From RBG-16-66-20 sp049651845 (lineage in GTDB: Bacteria; Pseudomonadota; Gammaproteobacteria; Burkholderiales; SG8-39), in the NCBI GenBank assembly GCA_049651845.1, contig JBASCW010000052.1, positions 34,257-98,256 on the forward strand: a stretch of 64,000 nucleotides of DNA, read 5' to 3'. A program made the position numbers and the translations under genes. The notes under the pieces are model-generated. The model did no database searches. It was not told the DNA's origin and worked only from the letters and a program-made list of their open reading frames with translations. This document shows, one piece after another, positions 54,167 to 61,914 of the stretch (the first letter of the stretch is position 1; every line of letters starts with the position of its first letter).

Positions 54167-54535
54167 ATGCGCTCGTGGATCGAAAATTCGGACGTCCTTT
54201 CGCTGTTTCCGGCCCTGGTATGGAAGATCCAGCTGCGCGCCGACGTGCACGAGCCGATCGACGCGAGCACGCTCGGCTTGCTGGATGCGCTGCGGCAGGG
54301 GCTGCCCGCGCTGATGGCCGGCGTCATCCGGCCGCCGGTTACGGAGCTCACTGCGGTCAACACCGATCAGGTCGTGGTCCGGATCAAAAACGGCACGCTG
54401 CTCGTCTTTCCTGCGTATCTGCAGCACTCCGTCGATGCCAACGCCAGCAGCGAGAGCCGGGTGAGCGTGAGCTTCAACCTGATGTTTTCCGCGTTCACGG
54501 CAGAGTTGAGCAAGCCGTTGTGGGGCGAAAAATGA
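54167..54535 (+). pseudogene. TIGR02466-type putative 2OG-Fe(II) oxygenase with internal deletion
   Basis: The 122 codons join the N-terminus of the family (LFPALVWKIQLRADVHE) directly to its C-terminus (RPPVTELTAVNTDQVVVRIKNGTLLVFPAYLQHSVDANASSESRVSVSFNLMF). The middle of roughly 90-100 residues, which carries the HxD iron-binding motif, is absent, although the reading frame is kept. The distal His and Arg (LQHSV...R) remain. It cannot bind iron in the usual way and is probably a deletion relic, though still translatable. Confidence 0.72.
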
Positions 54536-54574
54536 ACTGGCTTGCGGGTCTTTCCTCGAACTCGCATCGCGCAT

Positions 54575-54583
54575 TGCTATACT
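54575..54583 (+). promoter_or_regulatory. Extended -10 promoter for yggX
   Basis: TG-C-TATACT (TATACT at 54578-54583) is a good extended -10, 26 bases before the yggX ATG. No clear -35 is seen, as often happens with extended -10 promoters. It lies just after the oxygenase relic. Confidence 0.55.
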
Positions 54584-54609
54584 CGCCCACTGTTCTGCGG
54601 AGTACCCTC

Positions 54610-54885
54610 ATGGCGCGTATGGTCAAGTGCATCAAGCTCGGGCGCGAGGCCGAGGCGCTCGATTTCCCGCCTTATCCCGGCGCGCTCGGCAAGCGCATCT
54701 TCGAGAACGTGTCGAAGGAAGCTTGGCGGCAATGGCTCGAGCACCAGAAGATGCTGGTGAACGAGAACCGGCTCAATCTCGCCGACAAGAAGGCGCGCGA
54801 CTACCTGGCGCAGCAGATGGAGAACCATTTCTTCGGCAGCGGGGCCGAAGTAGCCTCTGGCTATGTCCCGCCGCAACAGAAGTAG
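54610..54885 (+). CDS. yggX: Probable Fe(2+)-trafficking protein
   Basis: 91 aa, the normal length of YggX. It shows VKCIKLGREAEALDFPPYPG with the conserved Cys near the N-terminus and the C-terminal QMENHFFG. The protein is linked to iron supply and protection of iron-sulfur clusters from oxidation. ATG at 54610 behind its own promoter; the longer open frame is a shadow. It is followed after 2 bases by the DUF971 gene. Confidence 0.93.
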   Translation: MARMVKCIKLGREAEALDFPPYPGALGKRIFENVSKEAWRQWLEHQKMLVNENRLNLADKKARDYLAQQMENHFFGSGAEVASGYVPPQQK

Positions 54886-54887
54886 AC

Positions 54888-55289
54888 ATGGACGGCGATA
54901 GGCTGCAACCTACCGAAATCAAGCTGCACCAGAAGTCCCGCGTGCTGGAAATTTCGTTTGCGGACGGCAGCCGGTTCGAGCTGAGTTACGAACTGCTGCG
55001 CGTGTATTCGCCATCCGCCGAAGTGCGCGGCCACGGTCCGGGCCAGGAGGTGCTGCAGGTCGGCAAGCGCGACGTGGCAATCACGGCGCTCGAGCCGAGC
55101 GGCAGCTACGCGGTGACGCCTGCGTTCTCCGACGGGCACAGCACCGGCATCTATTCCTGGGACTATCTGTACTGGCTGGGCCAGAATCGCGATTCACTGT
55201 GGCAGCAATACCTCGAGCGCCTGGAAAAGGCCGGCGCAAGCCGCGAGCCGGGCTCCGCCCCCTTCGAGCAGCGGCCAAAATCAAAGTAG
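54888..55289 (+). CDS. DUF971 (gamma-butyrobetaine hydroxylase N-terminal-like) protein
   Basis: 133 aa. The domain pattern is PTEIKLHQKSRVLEISFADGSRFELSYELLRVYSPSAEVRGHG, later ITALEPSGSYAVTPAFSDGHSTGIYSWDYLY. DUF971 proteins commonly sit near ubiquinone or iron-sulfur genes in betaproteobacteria, and the domain is found at the N-terminus of butyrobetaine hydroxylase. It starts 2 bases after yggX. The radical SAM frame overlaps its 3' end. Confidence 0.9.
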   Translation: MDGDRLQPTEIKLHQKSRVLEISFADGSRFELSYELLRVYSPSAEVRGHGPGQEVLQVGKRDVAITALEPSGSYAVTPAFSDGHSTGIYSWDYLYWLGQNRDSLWQQYLERLEKAGASREPGSAPFEQRPKSK

Positions 55290-56686
55290 CGCGCCCGTTC
55301 AAGGTCGTCCTCATCAATCCCTATGAGTTGGGGCGGCAACCGTTTGCCCTGGCGCAGCCTGCCGCCTGGCTGAAGCGCGAGGGCTTCGCGGTGAACTGCC
55401 TCGATCTTTCGCTCGAGAAACTCGATCCCGAAGTCCTGGAGAATGCGGGCTTGGTGGCCCTCCATGTCGGGATGCATACCGCGACCCGCATCGCGGTGCA
55501 GGCCCTGCCGCGGATCATGCAGCTTGCCCCACGCGCGCACCTCTGCGCTTACGGACTCTACGCCCCGATGAACGAGACGCTGCTGCGTGGAATGGGGGTG
55601 GATACATTCCTGGGGGGAGAAATAGAGCCCTCGCTCCTGTCGCTATGCAAACAACTCCGGGAAAACGAAAGACCGGCGACGCAAGGCAGAGCGACCGTAA
55701 ACCTGGATCGCATCGTGTTCGAGGTGCCGGACCGCAGCGGTCTGCCCAAGCTCTCCCGCTACGCCCACCTGGTATTGCCGGACGGCGCCACCCGCGTCGC
55801 CGGCTTCGCCGAAGGCAGCCGCGGCTGCAAGCACCTGTGCCGGCACTGCCCGGTGGTCCCGGTGTACCAGGGAAAGTTCCGCATCGTCCCGGCGGACGTG
55901 GTGATGGCAGACATCCGGCAGCAGGTGAGTGAAGGGGCAACACATATTTCCTTCGGCGACCCGGACTTCTTCAACGGTCCCACGCACGGCCTGAAACTCG
56001 CGCGAGCCTTGCATGGCGCGTTCCCCCACGTCACCTTCGATGCCACCATCAAAATCCAGCACCTCATCGATCACGCAGATCTGCTGCCCGAACTGCGGCG
56101 CAGCGGCTGCCTGTTCATCACTTCCGCGGTGGAATCCGTGGATGACGACGTCCTGCGCCTGCTCGACAAGAACCACACCAGCCGGGACTTCGACCGGGCC
56201 GTGGCGCTCAGTCGCGGGGCCGGCATTGCGCTCGCGCCGACCTTCGTCGCCTTCACGCCATGGACGACACTGGAAGGCACCATCGCCTTGCTCGAGCGGC
56301 TCGTGGACCTGCGACTCGTGGAGAGCGTGCCTCCGGTGCAGCTCACCATCCGGCTGCTCGTGCCCGAGGGCTCCTATCTTCTGCAACTGCCTGGCTTCAG
56401 GGAAAAACTGATGGCCTTCGATGCCGGGCTCCTCGGCTATCCCTGGGTCCATACCGATCCGCGGGTGGATTGTCTGCAGCAGGACCTGCGGACCTTGGTG
56501 GCTCGATCCGAGAAGGAGAATCTTCCGCGCCGCGAAGTGTTCGCCGCGATCTGGCGGATGGCCCACGAGGCGGCAGGGCGCTCGACGCCGAATCTCGCGG
56601 CGGACCTGGGATCTCCGGTCCCGCGTCTGTCCGAACCCTGGTACTGCTGCGCCGAGCCCACCGATCAGCAACTTCAATCTTTCTGA
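55199..56686 (+). CDS. B12-binding-type radical SAM protein with CCAEP C-terminal tail
   Basis: 495 aa from the only usable start (GTG at 55199), which overlaps DUF971 by 91 bases; recognisable homology begins at VVLINPYELG (about residue 36), so the true N-terminus may be shorter. The N-terminal part is Rossmann-like, as in cobalamin-binding radical SAM proteins, though no DxHxxG motif is evident. The cluster motif is C210-x3-C214-x2-C217 (SRGCKHLCRHC). The C-terminus carries WYCCAEP (C483, C484), the hallmark of the CUAEP/CCAEP-tail radical SAM family, in which some members have selenocysteine. The reaction is unknown. It is paired with the ATP-grasp gene 12 bases downstream. Confidence 0.85.
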   Translation: MAAIPRAPGKGRRKPRAGLRPLRAAAKIKVARPFKVVLINPYELGRQPFALAQPAAWLKREGFAVNCLDLSLEKLDPEVLENAGLVALHVGMHTATRIAVQALPRIMQLAPRAHLCAYGLYAPMNETLLRGMGVDTFLGGEIEPSLLSLCKQLRENERPATQGRATVNLDRIVFEVPDRSGLPKLSRYAHLVLPDGATRVAGFAEGSRGCKHLCRHCPVVPVYQGKFRIVPADVVMADIRQQVSEGATHISFGDPDFFNGPTHGLKLARALHGAFPHVTFDATIKIQHLIDHADLLPELRRSGCLFITSAVESVDDDVLRLLDKNHTSRDFDRAVALSRGAGIALAPTFVAFTPWTTLEGTIALLERLVDLRLVESVPPVQLTIRLLVPEGSYLLQLPGFREKLMAFDAGLLGYPWVHTDPRVDCLQQDLRTLVARSEKENLPRREVFAAIWRMAHEAAGRSTPNLAADLGSPVPRLSEPWYCCAEPTDQQLQSF

Positions 56687-56698
56687 CATTGCCGATCC

Positions 56699-57958
56699 TT
56701 GAAACGCGTCCTGCTGCTGCTGCCCACCACCGGCTATCGCAACGATGAATTTGTTGCGGCGGCGAAAAAACTCGGCGTGGAGATCGTCGCCGCGGCCAAC
56801 TACTGTCACCAGTTGGCCCCATCCTGGGGCCTCGCTCCCATCATGGCGCTGCATTTCGACCGGCCGCAGCAGGCGGCCGACACCGTGGTGCGTGAAATCG
56901 GCGGCAATCTCGATGCCGTGCTGGCGGTCGACGATGCGGGCGTCGAACTTGCGGCGCTGCTTTCAGAGCGCATGGGCTTGCCGGGAAATCCCGCTCACGC
57001 GGTGCGCCAGGTGCGCGACAAGCTGGCGTTCCGCCGGCTGCTCCAGGAACGGGATTTCCTGTGTCCAGGATTCCATCACCTGCCGACGGACGATGACGCC
57101 CCGACGCTGTTGCCTGAGTTGAAGTTTCCCGTCGTGGTCAAGGCGCGGCGTCTGTCGGGGAGCCGCGGCGTGATTCGCGCCAATGATTCCGAAGCGCTCA
57201 TGCGGGCCGTGAGCTGGGCACGTGCGATCCAGTCCCGTGCCGACCGGGACGCCGAGGAGCTGGGCCTCATCATCGAGGACTTCATCCCTGGACGCGAGTT
57301 CGCCCTGGAAGGCAGCTTGGAGCGGGGCGAGCTCACTACGCTCGCCCTGTTCGACAAGCCCGATCCCCTGGACGGGCCCTACTTCGAGGAAACGCTGTAC
57401 GTCACGCCATCCCGGCTGCCGGAGGCGGTGCAGGCCCGCATCCATGCAGAGGTGGCCCGAGCCTGCCGCTTGGCCGGGCTCGCGATCGGGCCGGTACACG
57501 CCGAGGTGCGAGTCAACGACCAAGGCATCTGGATCCTGGAAATTGCGGCCCGCTCGATCGGGGGCTTGTGCGGGCGCGTCCTCACCCATTCGCTGGGCAT
57601 GAGCCTGGAGGAGCTGATATTGCGCCAGGCGGTGGCGGAACCGTATGCGCTCGCAGGCGCGGGCGGCGCCGCGGGAGTCATGATGATCCCGATCCCGCGG
57701 CGCGGCATCTACCATGGGCTCGAGGGCCTGGCGGCCGCGCAGTCGGTGGCAGGGGTCACCGGGGTGAGCGTGACGGCGGAGCCCGGCCAGATCGTCGCGC
57801 CGCCGCCCGACGGAGCGAGCTACCTCGGATTCATCTTCTCCCGGGCAGAGAGCCCCGAGCTGGCTGAAAACGCGCTGCGCAGCGCCCATCGGCAGCTGCG
57901 CTTCGATATCCGCCCCGAGTATCCGGCGGCGCGAGCGCCGGTCGCCAAGAGCCCATGA
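56699..57958 (+). CDS. ATP-grasp domain-containing ligase-like protein
   Basis: 419 aa. The N-terminal pre-grasp domain (about 1-105) is followed by the ATP-grasp fold: FPVVVKARRLSGSRGVIRA (lysine and glycine loop), IIEDFIPGREFALEG, and the metal site GPVHAEVRVNDQGIWILEIAARSIGG. The layout resembles BL00235/carnosine-synthase-type carboxylate-amine ligases. TTG start 12 bases after the radical SAM stop, so the two are co-transcribed. It probably forms an amide or peptide bond with the radical SAM product or substrate (inference). Confidence 0.88.
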   Translation: MKRVLLLLPTTGYRNDEFVAAAKKLGVEIVAAANYCHQLAPSWGLAPIMALHFDRPQQAADTVVREIGGNLDAVLAVDDAGVELAALLSERMGLPGNPAHAVRQVRDKLAFRRLLQERDFLCPGFHHLPTDDDAPTLLPELKFPVVVKARRLSGSRGVIRANDSEALMRAVSWARAIQSRADRDAEELGLIIEDFIPGREFALEGSLERGELTTLALFDKPDPLDGPYFEETLYVTPSRLPEAVQARIHAEVARACRLAGLAIGPVHAEVRVNDQGIWILEIAARSIGGLCGRVLTHSLGMSLEELILRQAVAEPYALAGAGGAAGVMMIPIPRRGIYHGLEGLAAAQSVAGVTGVSVTAEPGQIVAPPPDGASYLGFIFSRAESPELAENALRSAHRQLRFDIRPEYPAARAPVAKSP

Positions 57959-58027
57959 AACTGAATTGAAACAGGACCGGTCTACAGGAGTAAGGTAAAG
58001 AAATCATGCCTGAAGGAGGAGGACGAT

Positions 58028-58279
58028 ATGAAAACCCTGTCTCAAATCTTTTTCTGGCTGGCAATTCTTTCCATCCCGCTGTCGTGGGCGATGTGGTATT
58101 TCGGTGCGGAGCTTGAAGTAGGCAGGCAGGTCATCGCGAAAATCGCCGACCCCGCGCTGAAAGCGGCCTTCATGGAAGCGCACGCGGAACGGTGGGGAAT
58201 CTTTGTCGGACTTTGGCCGGTCACCCTTCTGGTGTTGAGCGATATTCTCGAAAAGAAGGACGCCGGAAACAAGGGATGA
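58028..58279 (+). CDS. Small two-helix membrane protein of unknown function
   Basis: 83 aa with two hydrophobic segments (about 6-26 and 56-75) joined by a polar stretch with a charged AHAERWG. An unusually strong ribosome-binding site (GGAGGAGGA) precedes the ATG, so expression is likely real and high. No family is recognised. It lies between the ATP-grasp gene and the broken cysK copy. Confidence 0.65.
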   Translation: MKTLSQIFFWLAILSIPLSWAMWYFGAELEVGRQVIAKIADPALKAAFMEAHAERWGIFVGLWPVTLLVLSDILEKKDAGNKG

Positions 58280-58295
58280 GAATCGACGCGGCGGC

Positions 58296-58596
58296 ATGGA
58301 CGTACGAACGGGATTTGCGGGCAGTGTCGGCAACACGCCGCTCATTCGCCTCGCCAAACTGAGCGCGGAGAGCGGATGCGAGATCCTCGGTAAGGCGGAA
58401 TTCCTCAATCCGGGTGGTTCGGTCAAGGACCGGGCGGCGCTCTACATCGTCCAGGACGCGGAGCGGCGCGGTCTGCTCGGACCCGGCGGTACGGTGGTCG
58501 AAGGCACCGCCGGCAACACCGGCACCGGCGGCACGCTCGCCGGCGTGGCTTTTCAATCCCGGGTGGCTGAAGAGCGAGCGGCTCGCGGCGAGCTGA
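58296..58596 (+). pseudogene. Second cysK-like gene, broken by two deletions
   Basis: The first 76 codons match the intact cysK-like gene at 53.1 kb closely (VGNTPLIRL, ILGKAEFLNPGGSVKDRAALY, EGTAGNTG). The sequence then jumps to the GTGGTLAGV phosphate loop and, after a further jump and a frame change, to the C-terminal LFNPGWLKSERLAAS ending at 58596. About 100 and then about 130 codons are missing. The open frame itself runs on to 58655 with unrelated residues. Non-functional as a PLP enzyme. Confidence 0.82.
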
Positions 58597-58620
58597 TGCC
58601 CGCGAACGCGCTGCACGAAA

Positions 58621-59003
58621 TCAGCGTCGTTCCGGCCCATTCATCGGCGCACTGAAATCCACGTGCCGCGCGCCTTCGAGCAGGCCGACGAAGTCTCGCG
58701 TCTTCAGGTGCACGCTCGTTTCGTGGTCGCCCGCCTCGAAATACACGTCGGGCCGGCTCATCAGGCTGTCGTCCCAGATGGTCTCCATGCCGTAAGCATT
58801 GCCGATCGGCGGGACGGCGCCGGCCTCGCAATCGCCGAGCCGCTCGCGCAGTTCCGCTTCACCCGCCAAGCGCAACATATTTCACGAGGCAGCCGGGCGT
58901 CAGGTCCATCGACCGGGCGGACTGCAGGCTGCTCCTGGTGTACGAGTGCGCGACGAGCTCGAAGGGAACCGGGTGCGCAGCGAGATAGTCGGCGAGCTTC
59001 ATT
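58621..59003 (-). pseudogene. YbaK/ProX-type aminoacyl-tRNA deacylase, internally deleted
   Basis: Read on the - strand, codons from 59003 give an N-terminus typical of YbaK-domain proteins (MKLADYLAAHPVPFELVAHS, later LVKYVALGG then a stop). The family continues in another frame from about 58878: RLAGEAELRERLGDCEAGAVPPIGNAYGM up to 58621. The middle strand set (about 40-50 residues) is missing and the frame is shifted at the junction. The surrounding interval 58.6-59.08 kb holds nothing else. Confidence 0.7.
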
Positions 59004-59077
59004 GCCATGCCCATGCCGACCTCCAGGACGGTGGAACGAGTGCAGGGCCGACTATAGGCGTGCGGCCGGACCGGCGC

Positions 59078-59518
59078 TTACCCGCGGTCGCCCGCGATGT
59101 AGCGCTCGAGTTGCTCGATGATGAATTTCTGCTCGGAGATGATGTCTTTGACCAGGTCGCCGATCGAGATCAGGCCGATCAGCTTGCCCATGTCCACGAC
59201 GGGCAAGTGGCGCACCCGGTTTTCGGTCATCAGCGCCATGCATTCCTCGTTGCTCTGGTCCGGGCGCACATGCAGGACCGGGAAGCTCATGACGTCGCGG
59301 ACTGGCGTGTCTTTCGACGAACGTCCCATGAGGATGATTTTGCGCGCGTAGTCGCGCTCGGTGAACATGCCGACGATCTTCTGGTCCTCCAGCACGAGCA
59401 GCGCGCCGATGTTCTTTTCCGCCATCCGCTTGATGGCGTCAAGCACCGGCGTCGAGGGCGTGACGGTCTCGACGCGCAGCTGGGGCTTGGACTTGAGAAT
59501 TTGAGCCGCACTTTTCAT
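59078..59518 (-). CDS. Tandem CBS-domain protein
   Basis: 146 aa consisting of two CBS repeats (about 12-65 with NIGALLVLEDQKIVGMFTERDYAR, and 75-130 with RVRHLPVVDMGKLIGLISIGDLV) and a short C-terminal helix. Such stand-alone CBS pairs sense adenylates or NAD-type ligands. It starts 19 bases after the FIST gene, in the same direction, so it is probably the last gene of the ClpP-ACT-FIST-CBS group. Confidence 0.92.
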   Translation of the reverse strand: MKSAAQILKSKPQLRVETVTPSTPVLDAIKRMAEKNIGALLVLEDQKIVGMFTERDYARKIILMGRSSKDTPVRDVMSFPVLHVRPDQSNEECMALMTENRVRHLPVVDMGKLIGLISIGDLVKDIISEQKFIIEQLERYIAGDRG

Positions 59519-59537
59519 GGGTGATTCTCCGTGATCC

Positions 59538-60617
59538 TCAATGAAAAAGGGTCAGCACGCCGGTGTAGCCATAGAGCCGGTCGTGGGAAATTTCGCCGTT
59601 GCAGAAGAATCCCGCGAGCGCCAGTTCGCCGAGCGCCTCTTTCACGAGGCCGAGTTCGGCGCCGCGGCTGCCGAACAGGTGCTCGCCGCGGCCGACGCAG
59701 GAGAAGTACAGCGCCCCGCGCGCCCCGGCCGGCGTCTCCTTGCGCAGTTCGCCGAGGATGCGCAGCAGGTCCCGGCGCGCACTCTGCGCGTCGCGCCGGC
59801 AGAACATGAGCTCGGCGCCCGGCTCGACCATGTCGCCAATCGCGATCAGGCCGTTCTTTGGGTCGATACCCATCAAGTTGCGAACCAGGTAGTCGCCCCG
59901 GTCGGAACCCGCCACCGCCAGGCCGACGTGGATGTAATGGGCCGCGCGCCGCAGGTCGCGCGACAGCACTTCGCCGATCGCCTCTCTCATCACCTCGAGC
60001 GCCGGGCGGCCGTCGAGCGTGGCGATGACGTTCCGGTCGCATGCTGTGACGCGGTAGCGCCCCGCCAGCGGCGAGCACCCCTGGGTCAGCCGCGTGCTGA
60101 TGCCGACCGATTCGGCAAACAGGGCACCCGAGAGCCCGCCCGAAATGACGTCGTTCGCCACCTGCACGCTGCGCCCCCGCGAGCTCGATAGCCCCCCGAC
60201 CAGATAGCCGCTCGCCACCTTCGAGGACATGTCGGCGATCAGCCCGGCGACGTCGGGCGTTTCAGGATCGGCATGAATCACGCCGAAGTGGGGTGCCTCG
60301 CCTTTCGTCAATCCGTGCCGTCCGGAAAAAACTCTGTACCGGTCGCGCGCAAGCTCCGCAACCATGGTGGCGAGCGCCGGCCGATCGAGGTATTCGGTGC
60401 CGCTGGCGACAATGCCGATGCCGACCGTGCCGACCCAGTCGGCGACGCCGGTGCTATGACGCAGGCTGTCGACGATGTCCGCGGCATGGGGCAGCAGGGC
60501 GTCGGTAAAGTACACGAACCCCAGGCCGCCGCCCGGCCGCCCGAGGCGCCCGGCGCATTGAGTGACGCACTCGCGCCAGGTCGCGCCACTCGCGTGAGCG
60601 GCGCGAAACGGACTCAT
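59538..60617 (-). CDS. FIST-domain sensory protein
   Basis: 359 aa. An N-terminal FIST part (about 20-190; GLGFVYFTDALLP, GYLVGGLSSSRG) and a C-terminal FIST_C part (RVTACDRNVIATLDGRPALEVM; later ALYFSCVGRGEHLFG). FIST proteins are thought to bind small ligands such as amino acids in signalling. The ATG at 60617 has GAAGGA upstream; an in-frame start 21 bases earlier is less likely. It has no fused output domain here. Confidence 0.87.
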   Translation of the reverse strand: MSPFRAAHASGATWRECVTQCAGRLGRPGGGLGFVYFTDALLPHAADIVDSLRHSTGVADWVGTVGIGIVASGTEYLDRPALATMVAELARDRYRVFSGRHGLTKGEAPHFGVIHADPETPDVAGLIADMSSKVASGYLVGGLSSSRGRSVQVANDVISGGLSGALFAESVGISTRLTQGCSPLAGRYRVTACDRNVIATLDGRPALEVMREAIGEVLSRDLRRAAHYIHVGLAVAGSDRGDYLVRNLMGIDPKNGLIAIGDMVEPGAELMFCRRDAQSARRDLLRILGELRKETPAGARGALYFSCVGRGEHLFGSRGAELGLVKEALGELALAGFFCNGEISHDRLYGYTGVLTLFH

Positions 60618-60692
60618 GGATCCTTCTTCGGCGCGCACTCCGCCATCGCCTGCTGCATCGCCGACAGAGCAGCCTTCCGCATCCCCGGCCCC

Positions 60693-61118
60693 TCAGGAGA
60701 GTCTTCTCAGCAGGCTCACCGCTTTGACTGCGTCCTCGGCAGTGTCGAGCGCGAAGTAGCTCACGAACTTGCTGCCGATCCCGGTCGCCGAGAGCGCCCG
60801 AAAACTGATCCCGGCGTTCGCCAGGGCGCGCGCGACCTTTGCGGTGACTCCGGGCTTGTTCGTCCCCTCGATCCTCACCGAATGGAGGTTTTCCGGCTTG
60901 GTGAATCCCGCCGCCTGGGCGGCTTGGACCACCTTCGTGCCGTTCACCTGGGTAACGAAGGCGATGCCCCTGCCGGGTTGCTCCGGCGTCCGGCGCGAAA
61001 AGACGAACTCAAAGTTGGCTCCCGCCTTCGACAGCGGCTCGACTTTGTCCGCGGCGCCTCCTGCCCGGTCGTCGATGGATGCCGTCCACAATTCGACTCT
61101 GCCCACCTTTGGCGTCAT
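60693..61118 (-). CDS. ACT-domain-like protein
   Basis: 141 aa. The C-terminal half (about 68-140) reads as an ACT fold: ENLHSVRIEGTNKPGVTAKVARALANAGISFRALSATGIGSKFVSYFALDT. The N-terminal part may be a second, weaker ACT repeat. ATG at 61118 with GAGGAG 7 bases upstream, in a 4-base overlap with clpP. ACT domains bind amino acids and usually regulate another protein; the partner is unknown. A 75-base gap to the FIST gene contains a 22-codon frame that ends in an ATGA overlap with it. Confidence 0.78.
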   Translation of the reverse strand: MTPKVGRVELWTASIDDRAGGAADKVEPLSKAGANFEFVFSRRTPEQPGRGIAFVTQVNGTKVVQAAQAAGFTKPENLHSVRIEGTNKPGVTAKVARALANAGISFRALSATGIGSKFVSYFALDTAEDAVKAVSLLRRLS

Positions 61119-61786
61119 AGCGATCTCCTCTCCTTCAGGACCCGGTCGACCAGACCGTACTGCACCGCTTCGTCCGCGGAAAGGAAATTGTCGCGATCGG
61201 TTTCGCGCGCGATCCTGGACTCGTCCTGGCCGGTATGCTTGGCCATGATCGCGTTCAACTTGGAGCGCAGATACAAAATTTCCTTGGCGTGGATCTCGAT
61301 GTCGGAGGCCGGGCCCTCGAACGCGCCCATGGGCTGGTGGATCAGGAGGCGTGAATTCGGCAGGCAATCGCGCTTTCCGTTGGCGCCGGCGCACAGCAAC
61401 AGCGCCCCCATGCTCGCGGCCTGCCCGACGCACAGCGTCGATACGTCCGGTTTGACGAACTGCATGGTGTCGTAGATGGCGAGGCCCGCCGACACCGACC
61501 CGCCGGGGGAATTGATGTAGAGGAAGATGTCCTTGTCCGGGTTCTCCGACTCGAGGAAGAGCAGCTGCGCGACGATCACGTTGGCCGATAGCTCGTCGAT
61601 CGGGCCGACTAGGAACACCACCCGCTCCTTGAGAAGCCGCGAGTAGATGTCATAGGCGCGCTCGCCCCGGCCGCTCTGGTCGATCACCATGGGGACCAAC
61701 CCCAGGTTCTGCGGATCCAGAGCGTTTGGCGGGAGTGAAACTTCCGGCCACAAGGCCGTCGCACTATGCCGGATCATGCCGTTCAT
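61115..61786 (-). CDS. clpP: ATP-dependent Clp protease proteolytic subunit
   Basis: 223 aa with an N-terminal extension of about 25 residues. The catalytic triad is S125 (GQAASMGA), H150 (LLIHQPMG) and D199 (ETDRDNFL), with the same spacings as in E. coli ClpP (25 and 49). No clpX or tig is adjacent, so this is probably a second ClpP paralogue rather than the tig-clpP-clpX housekeeping copy. It begins the - strand stress-type cluster, divergent from the CDGSH gene. Confidence 0.93.
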   Translation of the reverse strand: MNGMIRHSATALWPEVSLPPNALDPQNLGLVPMVIDQSGRGERAYDIYSRLLKERVVFLVGPIDELSANVIVAQLLFLESENPDKDIFLYINSPGGSVSAGLAIYDTMQFVKPDVSTLCVGQAASMGALLLCAGANGKRDCLPNSRLLIHQPMGAFEGPASDIEIHAKEILYLRSKLNAIMAKHTGQDESRIARETDRDNFLSADEAVQYGLVDRVLKERRSL

Positions 61787-61861
61787 GCCGGTTTCCGATC
61801 GGTTCCCTATCCAGCGAGTCTACGCCTTACCCTCGACCGATTGAATGGGCACTACGCCGGC

Positions 61862-61890
61862 TTGACTTCAGGATCCGAGGCGCGGATTCT
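61862..61890 (+). promoter_or_regulatory. Candidate promoter for the CDGSH gene
   Basis: TTGACT (61862-61867), a 17-base spacer and GATTCT (61885-61890) precede the CDGSH ATG by 24 bases; GGAGG lies in between. The -35 is good and the -10 weak. It lies in the 128-base divergent gap with clpP. Confidence 0.4.
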
Positions 61891-61914
61891 GGTAACGATG
61901 TGTAAGGAGGCACC

